From a virus: a stretch of DNA of 42,206 nucleotides. Below, one piece after another: positions 37,041-42,206 of this stretch. The translations under genes were made by a program, and so were the position numbers. The stretch covers positions 1 to 42,206 of IMG/VR virus record IMGVR_UViG_3300006802_000184, one strand, 5' to 3'. Numbering within the stretch: the first letter of the stretch is position 1; each line of letters starts with the position of its first letter. Under the pieces are notes generated by a model that saw only the letters and a list, made by a program, of their open reading frames with translations, did no database searches and was not told where the DNA came from.

Positions 37041-38368
37041 CAGATGTACACCACCTCCCCCCATGGCCTCTGGTTTACGAATGTCGGGGCTACATGCGTC
37101 GTCACCCATAGCACCGGAAATGGGGGCTTCGGTGCAGAGACTCGGCCATAGCCGTCTGTGAAATAAATCAATCCGGGGATCTGCTCTTTGTTTTCTGCAA
37201 TGTGATTAAAGATGGGATCGAACGTTGTCCCGCCCCCACCGTAAAGCTCAAGCACCATATCCTTGGCATTGCGCCCACTGGCAGTGGTGATCTCAAACCA
37301 TGGCGTGCCTGTGTCTTCGTTCTTGTGAATACGACTATCGACATATGACATCATAAGCTTGTCTATGCCACCAACCGACGACCAAGATACCAAGTTGTCC
37401 CTGAACTGCTGTGTCTCAATCATGCCAACGGACCCACTCGTATCCATGCAGCAGTAAAGTTTGTTGGGGTTTATGTTGCGTGCAGGCATATAAATTTTTT
37501 GAGAAATAAATCTACGGTTCGGGCGCTTCCATGTGCGACCAGACTTTACATGATCTCGGATAAACTTCTTGATGGTCTGAAGCGGTACAGTCTTTGACAC
37601 CAAGTCGGAGTTGTCGACAACAGTTGTGCCCACACCACTACCCATGCCCGTGGCCTTCTCTGCGATCTGGGCGCGGGTGAGACGGTCCTGAATGTCGTTG
37701 ACTGCTTCCTGAACCTGTCGTGGATCATCCGCGTCGATGTCGGGCATCGGGATGATGTCACCGGGGCCTGTCCCGGCAGAGACGGGTGGAGCGTTCTTGT
37801 CTTCCTGTCCCTGTCCTTGTCCCTCTTGGGGCTCCGAAGGGCCTGTGCCGTCTTCCTGACCGCTCTCGCCACCGTTCTGTGGTTGGGGTTGGCCCTGTGG
37901 TTGCGGGGGCGGGTTCTTGCGTAGCTCCTCGCACACATACTCCAGACTGTACTCGTCGGAAGCAGAAAAAACATCGTGAAACAGCGCACCATCTGGCAAC
38001 AAGAACGAGGAACCATACCCCCTCATCCTTCTCATCTTGCCATTGACAATGTAGTCAGCGGCAACATTGATCTCATGTGGAGTAAAGCCACGCTCGACCA
38101 ACATGGTCATGCGTAGCGAGTGCATGAGTTGGATGTGCAGGGATTCGTGGATGATCGTACCGTTAATCTCTAGCGGGTTGAGTGTCTCGGCAAAAACAGA
38201 GCTGAAATAAATTTTCTTGCCATCGGTACACGCAGTCGGTTGCCTGTCGTCAATCAAGATTGGGATAGGTCCCAAGATTGCGGCACTTGCCATGGACAAT
38301 CTGTAGCATTCGGACTTGGCTACGGACAGACGGTGCGCCTGTGTCTCCTGCTGGGCGGTAAGGCTCAT
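37040..38368 (-). CDS. Metallopeptidase-like plus VWA domain protein (DUF2201-like)
   Basis: A 442-residue protein. The N-terminal part has a zincin-like motif, IIHESLHIQLMH (H74, E75, H78). The linker at 154-200 is Pro/Gln/Gly-rich. Residues about 300-442 are a VWA fold, with MIDAS DTSGS (309-313), GGGGTTFDP for the second loop and IYFTDGYG for the third. Such metallopeptidase-VWA proteins pair with MoxR AAA+ ATPases in metal insertion or complex remodelling. An ATPase gene and a DUF3150-like gene are upstream in the same operon. The ribosome-binding site is in a small hairpin. Confidence 0.8.
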   Translation of the reverse strand: MSLTAQQETQAHRLSVAKSECYRLSMASAAILGPIPILIDDRQPTACTDGKKIYFSSVFAETLNPLEINGTIIHESLHIQLMHSLRMTMLVERGFTPHEINVAADYIVNGKMRRMRGYGSSFLLPDGALFHDVFSASDEYSLEYVCEELRKNPPPQPQGQPQPQNGGESGQEDGTGPSEPQEGQGQGQEDKNAPPVSAGTGPGDIIPMPDIDADDPRQVQEAVNDIQDRLTRAQIAEKATGMGSGVGTTVVDNSDLVSKTVPLQTIKKFIRDHVKSGRTWKRPNRRFISQKIYMPARNINPNKLYCCMDTSGSVGMIETQQFRDNLVSWSSVGGIDKLMMSYVDSRIHKNEDTGTPWFEITTASGRNAKDMVLELYGGGGTTFDPIFNHIAENKEQIPGLIYFTDGYGRVSAPKPPFPVLWVTTHVAPTFVNQRPWGEVVYI

Positions 38369-38371
38369 TTT

Positions 38372-38388
38372 ATTCTCCGATTGAGAAT
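38372..38388 (-). promoter_or_regulatory. Hairpin over the VWA gene ribosome-binding site
   Basis: ATTCTC and GAGAAT (38372-38377 and 38383-38388) form a 6-bp stem, 5-base loop. On the minus strand GGAGA, the likely ribosome-binding site, lies partly in the right arm, with the ATG at 38368 four bases on. This could lower initiation of the third gene of the operon. Confidence 0.4.
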
Positions 38389-38391
38389 GGG

Positions 38392-39402
38392 TTAAGAAAG
38401 CAAGTCTTCCAGTGCAGAAGACGCAGAACGCTCAATGTCCTTCAGTTGCGACCCGACCTTGTCTCGGATCGGTGAATGTTCATGGGACATCATGCCACGG
38501 AGATCGGAAATATTCCCCGCAGTTGCAGCGTTGATACCGCTCATCATGTTGTAAATGTCCGCAGCAAGTCCACGCATCCTACCGTTATCGTTTTGAACCC
38601 TGCCGCTCCACTTGCTCAGTTCGTCTGCAAGGTCTTGCATAGCGGACCATGTGTTCGCATAAGGCAAGCTGCCGTTTGGGCCATCATCAGAATTTTTGTA
38701 TTGAGAAATATTTTCTGCCTGCTTGCGGGCCACCTCCAGAACTCGTCCGACAAGATTCTCCATGCCGCTCTGGACTCTACGGCTTTGATCTTCGATTGCA
38801 GCCTGTTGCACACGCTCGAACAGGTCCCGCTTCTCGTTGCTCCACGATGGGTGCCATCTGCTTGGTGAATCCGTATCGCTCTGGACCCCGTACAATGGCA
38901 AGGGCTTGAACCGAAAGTCGAAGGACTTTTTTACCTCAGAAACATGTGGGTAGAACCGTTCCATTTGGGATTCTGACATCTCATTACCAGTGGCCTCCCT
39001 GTAGGCATAGATGCCCTGCCGACGATGCCAATCGTACATGCGGATAATATTTTCTTCGACAGCAGACCAGAAAGCATTCCTAGCTGCGGTCATGCGCTTG
39101 TCTAGTTCGTAGAAGTCTTCGTGATGAACGAGATACCCATCCAGCGACGACGATCTCCCGGACTCTCCGGGCTGCTTGGATGTCCATAGCCAGTTGCCGT
39201 CAGCCAAGGCTTCCCGTCCCATCGCCTCGGCCTTGCGGATGGCCGTGAAGTACTTGGTGGGGATGCGGTGGAAGGTAGCGCCCACACGCTTGTTATCGTA
39301 ATCAACAAGCTGGGACTTCATCTCCTTGTCGCCCTTGGTGCCGGTGAATTTGTTCACCTCAAGGCTGCAAACGAAATACTGCTCTGCTTCGATAGTCCTC
39401 AT
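38392..39402 (-). CDS. DUF3150-like protein, middle gene of the MoxR/VWA set
   Basis: A 336-residue protein with no catalytic motif. The pattern fits DUF3150 as I recall it: CSLEVNKFTGTKGDKEMKSQ at the start, a middle ATFHRIPTKYFTAIRKAEAM - GREALADGNWLW, the region FYELDKRMTAARNAFWSAVE and PHVSEVKKSFDFRFKPLPLY. Residues 175-336 are long helices (RVQQAAIEDQSRRVQSGMEN), likely coiled coil. The neighbours, a MoxR ATPase and a VWA protein, are the usual partners of DUF3150. AGGAG lies 8 bases before the ATG. Role: probably a scaffold or substrate adaptor. Confidence 0.6.
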   Translation of the reverse strand: MRTIEAEQYFVCSLEVNKFTGTKGDKEMKSQLVDYDNKRVGATFHRIPTKYFTAIRKAEAMGREALADGNWLWTSKQPGESGRSSSLDGYLVHHEDFYELDKRMTAARNAFWSAVEENIIRMYDWHRRQGIYAYREATGNEMSESQMERFYPHVSEVKKSFDFRFKPLPLYGVQSDTDSPSRWHPSWSNEKRDLFERVQQAAIEDQSRRVQSGMENLVGRVLEVARKQAENISQYKNSDDGPNGSLPYANTWSAMQDLADELSKWSGRVQNDNGRMRGLAADIYNMMSGINAATAGNISDLRGMMSHEHSPIRDKVGSQLKDIERSASSALEDLLS

Positions 39403-39421
39403 GTCGAGGCTCCTGTGGATG

Positions 39422-39451
39422 TGAGAAATTTTTTCTCAAAAAATATTTTTT
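39422..39451. repeat. Two abutting palindromes at the end of the ATPase gene
   Basis: TGAGAAATTTTTTCTCA (39422-39438) has 7-bp arms and a 3-base centre. AAAAAATATTTTTT (39438-39451) is a perfect 14-bp palindrome. The first lies mainly between genes, the second in the last codons (KNIF and stop) of the ATPase gene. First is a copy of the dispersed AGAAA-N3-TTTCT motif. Confidence 0.6.
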
Positions 39452-40632
39452 ATGATTTTATTTCTGGTCGCAGTGTGGCGGATGTCAGCCGCACGACTGT
39501 TCGCATACCGACTCGTCTTAGCGAACGACTCGTTCATCTGTCTCGCGCACTCAAGGAACGAGCGGTAGAGGTCGGTGTCGCCAATGATGTCGAGGTACTT
39601 ACATGCCGTCTCGAAATTGCTCGCGTCCTTTTTTATCCTGTTCAGGAAGCTCACCATCAGCGCATACCTGAAGTCCCCCATGGCGTCCACACCAAGGCTG
39701 TTGTTCACGAACACATCCACGATCTCGGACTTGTTTGCCTCGGGGTCATCGAAGTATGAGTTGACCGCAACCAGTTGGGTGCCAAAGTCCTGACATGCCG
39801 CAATCGAAGTGAATGCAGAGGAGCCGATCAGTCCTGCACCTGCGTGTCTATGGTGCGGCTTATTCCAATCCCAAGAATCCAATTTGATAACATCGCTAAA
39901 GCACGACATGCTACGGAACGTGCATTTCTGTGCATCTGAGGATGCCTTCACTTTATCCCCATAGCTGATGGCCAACCGGCTGTCTCGTGTCCCGGCCAGA
40001 AGCCTGAGCGCAGCGACAAGTGTAGGGTCGAGCCTACTCCCCTCATGGTCGATGAAGCTTTCAACAGTTGACTCAACGTCGAGGATCATTGCACGATTGC
40101 GAAGATCCTCCGGTAGCTCGAATGAGCTTGCGTTGTCCGTTGCTCGGTTGCCCGTACCCACAACCATGATGTTGTCTGGCAGTCTGAACGTGGTGCCAAA
40201 TCTCCGCTCTCTGGCAATCTCCGCAAAAATCGGTGCCAACTCAGGATTTTTGGCGATCTCGTCAAGCACGATCATGCCATGTGCGTTCGGGTTTTCTGCA
40301 AGAAGTCGGAACGTCTGCAACACCATGAGATCGTAGGACCCGTCCTCAATCCACGGGATCTGAAAGTCGCTTCGATCAGAAGTAGCGCAGTTGATCTCCC
40401 AGTAAACGAACTCCTCGTCGTTCGGTGCGCGGTCGAGGTCACGCATGTTCACCAGTGTGCGACCCAGATTCTCAGAAATTTTTTCTGAAGCCAGTCTTGC
40501 ACCTACGGTTTTGCCCTGACCAACGAACCCCAGCATGATGGTCAGGAGCTTGGACCTCATCGGCCATGACAAGTCTGCCATGATCTCTACTGCGTCCTGC
40601 GGCGTAATCGTCTTGCTCGTATAGCTGCTCAT
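39436..40632 (-). CDS. MoxR-type AAA+ ATPase
   Basis: A 398-residue protein. Walker A is GFVGQGKT (35-42), Walker B MIVLDEI (120-126), sensor 1 GTGN (159-162) and a probable arginine finger in LPEDLRNRA (R178 or R180). Order and spacing are of the MoxR class, whose members act with VWA proteins. The rest (200-398) is helical, ending KNIF. It is the first gene of an operon behind a near-consensus promoter and a good GGAGG site. ATP-dependent remodelling of a phage or host complex is the likely role; the substrate is not known. Confidence 0.85.
   Translation of the reverse strand: MSSYTSKTITPQDAVEIMADLSWPMRSKLLTIMLGFVGQGKTVGARLASEKISENLGRTLVNMRDLDRAPNDEEFVYWEINCATSDRSDFQIPWIEDGSYDLMVLQTFRLLAENPNAHGMIVLDEIAKNPELAPIFAEIARERRFGTTFRLPDNIMVVGTGNRATDNASSFELPEDLRNRAMILDVESTVESFIDHEGSRLDPTLVAALRLLAGTRDSRLAISYGDKVKASSDAQKCTFRSMSCFSDVIKLDSWDWNKPHHRHAGAGLIGSSAFTSIAACQDFGTQLVAVNSYFDDPEANKSEIVDVFVNNSLGVDAMGDFRYALMVSFLNRIKKDASNFETACKYLDIIGDTDLYRSFLECARQMNESFAKTSRYANSRAADIRHTATRNKIIKNIF
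40472..40488. repeat. Dispersed palindrome, copy in the ATPase gene
   Basis: TCAGAAATTTTTTCTGA: 7-bp arms, 3-base centre, inside the coding region for KISEN (residues 51-55 of the ATPase). Confidence 0.5.
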
Positions 40633-40667
40633 TACTGCCTCCGGCTTGGGCGCTGCGGCCCGTGATT

Positions 40668-40686
40668 GGTTAGTAGATTTCTAACC
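40668..40686. promoter_or_regulatory. Inverted repeat at the start of the MoxR operon transcript
   Basis: GGTTAG (40668-40673) and CTAACC (40681-40686), 7-base spacer. It lies at or just after the predicted start of transcription for the promoter at 40694-40722. It could be an operator or a 5' hairpin. Confidence 0.45.
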
Positions 40687-40693
40687 TGTAATA

Positions 40694-40722
40694 AATTTAA
40701 TACAAAATGGTATTGTTGTCAA
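40694..40722 (-). promoter_or_regulatory. Leftward sigma70-type promoter for the MoxR/VWA operon
   Basis: On the minus strand TTGACA (40717-40722), a perfect -35, is followed after 17 bases by TAAATT (40694-40699, 4 of 6). The gap between the genes at 40632 and 40731 holds it. The predicted start near 40687 gives a leader of about 55 bases with a GGAGG site before the ATG. Confidence 0.75.
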
Positions 40723-40730
40723 CCACCGCC

Positions 40731-41003
40731 CTATCTGCTCAACAATTCATCAATGTCCTCTAGGTCTTGTATCATCATTTTCCTAACCTTTTCGACCTGT
40801 TTTACGGCTGACATCAGGCTTCTATGAATCCTAGATTCCGGCTCATCTTTCCAGAGACCAAACCCGCAACACTCGCACTCGTTTCTTTCTGTGTTCAGGT
40901 TGTTGGACGCATCAAGAAGTGCATGCCTCGCCTTGTTGAGATTGGTGATCTGCCTCTTCCTGATTTTTTCCTTCCGTGGAAGGTCCTTCATTTCGTCACT
41001 CAT
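40731..41003 (-). CDS. Small charged protein with a CxCC motif (90 residues)
   Basis: Starts SDEMKDLPRKEKIRKRQITN and continues LNKARHALLDASNNLNTERN, with a CECC group in the middle (ECECCGFGLWKDEPES), then a helix with RSLMSAVKQVEKVRKMMIQD. The two helices may form a hairpin with the Cys cluster as a metal-holding knob. No family recognised. It is the last gene of the operon before the MoxR promoter and starts 12 bases after the transglycosylase gene. Confidence 0.5.
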   Translation of the reverse strand: MSDEMKDLPRKEKIRKRQITNLNKARHALLDASNNLNTERNECECCGFGLWKDEPESRIHRSLMSAVKQVEKVRKMMIQDLEDIDELLSR

Positions 41004-41015
41004 AACTATCCTCTT

Positions 41016-41576
41016 TTACCATGTCTCCGGGAGAAATTGTTCTGAATATCCAGAAACTTTTTCTGGGTACACCTCGCACGGCCCTCCCTTGCATCCGTTG
41101 TATGCAAGCAAGGCCATGTCCCTGCTATCTCTCCTCTGTAGAAAATCGTGAATGATTACGGAACCGTGGCATACAGATCCCGCCACTGTCTCTATTGCAT
41201 CCTCGCATTCCGGCCACGCCTCCCTGTGCATGGGCATGACTTGATACAACCCCACCGCACCCGCACTTGATACTGCCAGAGAATCAAGCCAAGGATTCTC
41301 GACCATGAGTATGCCGACTAACAAAGCAACATCCAGATCTAGACTGTCTGCCTGAGAAAAAATTTCTCCAGCGAGGCGATCTATGTCACTCTCACTCAGG
41401 CACCCCTCGCCCGGACAGGACCACCGGACATTCTTCAGATGTGCCGCCAAAGGCCCAGAATCGCTCTCTAACGGCTCTGGGACCACCAGCCGACCCTCGG
41501 GCATCTCCAGAGACATGAAGTGGCTCGGCCACACTGCGACCAGAAATAAAAGCACAAGAAATATTTTTGTATTCAT
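41016..41576 (-). CDS. Exported SLT-type lytic transglycosylase
   Basis: A 186-residue protein. A signal-peptide-like start, KIFLVLLFLVAVWPSHFMS, lies at 4-22, followed by an acidic linker to about residue 50 with two Cys. The SLT core is GILMVENPWLDSLAVSSAGA - VGLYQVMP, with the catalytic Glu at 93 (ExP.....A.SxxGAxGLxQVMP), and LLAYNGC close to the end (AYNxG motif). It cleaves peptidoglycan in the periplasm. It lies in the leftward early-type arm, far from the lysis cluster at 28-30 kb, so it may act in an early or superinfection role. A membrane-anchored (SAR-type) endolysin is possible. Confidence 0.75.
   Translation of the reverse strand: MNTKIFLVLLFLVAVWPSHFMSLEMPEGRLVVPEPLESDSGPLAAHLKNVRWSCPGEGCLSESDIDRLAGEIFSQADSLDLDVALLVGILMVENPWLDSLAVSSAGAVGLYQVMPMHREAWPECEDAIETVAGSVCHGSVIIHDFLQRRDSRDMALLAYNGCKGGPCEVYPEKVSGYSEQFLPETW
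41050..41066. repeat. Dispersed palindrome, copy in the transglycosylase gene 3' end
   Basis: CCAGAAACTTTTTCTGG: 7-bp arms, 3-base centre CTT. Confidence 0.5.
41354..41368. repeat. Dispersed palindrome, copy in the transglycosylase gene middle
   Basis: GAGAAAAAATTTCTC: 6-bp arms, 3-base centre AAA, encoding EIFSQ on the minus strand. Confidence 0.5.
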
Positions 41577-41597
41577 GCTGAAGATCTCTTGGGGGAA

Positions 41598-41849
41598 TCA
41601 AAACAGATCCATCTGGGATGGGTCGTGATGCGATGGATTGTTGCAAAACGCATCACCCTGAAAGCGTGCCGAAGCGAGACGGATCAAGTCTGCAATTTGT
41701 TGGGAGATGATTTCTCTCGTCCTGTCAACATCGCGCCAGTCTTGTGAATCCAGAGATCGCTCCAGTCTATCAATCTCCATCTCAAGCTCCCATGCGATCT
41801 GGTCTGCGGCGTAAGGGGTTGCGGACGCCAGAAGTTCTTCGATGCTCAT
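41598..41849 (-). CDS. Small protein with a C-terminal sliding-clamp-binding motif
   Basis: An 83-residue protein. It is helical (SIEELLASATPYAADQIAWE - LEMEIDRLERSLDSQDWRDV - DRTREIISQQIADLIRL), with a Cys-His piece (FCNNPSHHDP) and ends SQMDLF. QMDLF fits the consensus QL(S/D)LF of proteins that bind the bacterial beta sliding clamp, and it is at the very C-terminus, where it would be exposed. A role in recruiting or blocking the host clamp is inferred. Motif length is short and could be chance. Confidence 0.5.
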   Translation of the reverse strand: MSIEELLASATPYAADQIAWELEMEIDRLERSLDSQDWRDVDRTREIISQQIADLIRLASARFQGDAFCNNPSHHDPSQMDLF

Positions 41850-41905
41850 TGTGCTATCTCCTTGTTTGCGGCAAATGCCGCTGTGATAGGTAGGCGATTG
41901 CCTGC

Positions 41906-41933
41906 GGAAATTTTTCCCAGAAATATTTTCTGG
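41906..41933. repeat. Two palindromes in the gap before the 41849 gene
   Basis: GGAAATTTTTCC (41906-41917) and CCAGAAATATTTTCTGG (41917-41933, 7-bp arms, 3-base centre) abut in a noncoding gap of about 90 bases. The second is the best copy of the dispersed motif. Confidence 0.6.
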
Positions 41934-41939
41934 CCTGCG

Positions 41940-42152
41940 TTACCTGCTCCTCTTTGGCTTGCGCCAGTTCTCTCCCTGCTGTGTGGTCAGAAATTGCATA
42001 GCTACCATCGGGTGTGCGTCCCCCGATGTCTTTAGTAGATCATGGATTGCATCCATGTAGACATCGGCCCGCTTGCGGCTCGTGAACATGCGCTCCCCCC
42101 ATCGACCAGATACTTGGTCGTAGTACTCGACAAGAAAGTGTGTGTACTTCAT
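41940..42152 (-). CDS. Small unrecognised protein (70 residues)
   Basis: Sequence KYTHFLVEYYDQVSGRWGER - MFTSRKRADVYMDAIHDLLK, then TSGDAHPMVAMQFLTTQQGE - NWRKPKRSR. One small alpha-beta domain with a strand start, helix RADVYMDAIHDLLK and a basic end. The GGGAGG site lies 6 bases before the ATG at 42152. It is the first leftward gene visible and its promoter would lie beyond the window. No family recognised. Confidence 0.5.
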   Translation of the reverse strand: MKYTHFLVEYYDQVSGRWGERMFTSRKRADVYMDAIHDLLKTSGDAHPMVAMQFLTTQQGENWRKPKRSR

Positions 42153-42206
42153 GCGTCACCTCCCAACCTCACTCCTTCGAGGAGGGTTCCCCTGAGATTC
42201 GCTCCC

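Noticed and set aside
36726-37109. The longer 127-residue form of the 36726 gene
   Set aside because: The first 23 residues overlap the VWA gene; the ATG at 37040 is in TGATG overlap, the usual coupling in this arm.
37786-37925. Pro/Gln/Gly-rich repeat in the VWA gene as a DNA repeat or CRISPR-like array
   Set aside because: It codes for a low-complexity linker (PQPQGQPQPQNG...) between two domains. No regular spacer-repeat pattern is present. I saw no CRISPR array anywhere in the window.

Overview
The window is a stretch of the genome of a tailed bacteriophage. The virion genes point to a short-tailed (podovirus-like) phage of a Gram-negative bacterium: a P22 gp4-type adaptor, an SU10-type head-tail adaptor, a P22 gp10-type nozzle protein, a run of DNA-ejection proteins and a T7 gp4-type primase-helicase. 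Many of the small virion proteins resemble families common in marine and environmental phages, so an aquatic host is likely but not proven. Ribosome-binding sites are of the GGAGG type, and genes are packed with 1-8 base overlaps. No integrase, terminase, portal or DNA polymerase lies in the window.

Layout. (1) 1-16.2 kb, rightward: tail end of an unidentified gene, major capsid protein, a decoration-like protein, a tRNA-Thr, then a GC-rich block (about 1.9-9.15 kb) of surface or receptor-type beta-sandwich proteins, followed by lectin-like and adaptor genes. (2) 16.2-30.4 kb, rightward: tail nozzle, small tail proteins, four or five putative ejection proteins including a 1185-residue protein with an LPD38-like region, and a lysis-like cluster (DUF5675-like, holin-like, spanin-like), with a zinc-ribbon protein and a metallophosphoesterase between them. 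(3) 30.4-42.2 kb, leftward: DNA metabolism and accessory genes. These include a DUF3789-like membrane peptide, DNA-binding proteins, an SSB-like protein, a Sak3/DUF1071 annealase, a Cas4-like nuclease and the primase-helicase. They also include a three-gene MoxR AAA+ / DUF3150-like / metallopeptidase-VWA set with its own promoter, an exported lytic transglycosylase and a small protein ending in a sliding-clamp-binding motif. One gene in this arm, an AT-rich RusA-type resolvase, points the other way. The two arms converge and overlap at about 30.43-30.45 kb.

Three things stand out. First, there is a repeated two-gene cassette (A-B-A-B-A-b-B, 1.9-7.0 kb). The A proteins share an N-terminal hydrophobic tag, the B proteins share a C-terminal PLVGxGxGLVG tag, and the middles differ. 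Both tags are encoded in one continuous DNA block at each B-to-A junction. Second, the MoxR/DUF3150-like/VWA triad (37.0-40.6 kb) has a near-consensus promoter. Third, short palindromes of the form AGAAA-N3-TTTCT recur across the leftward arm, and a small intergenic region at 36.4-36.5 kb looks like a structured small RNA or operator. All functions are inferred from sequence motifs read by eye; no database search was run.
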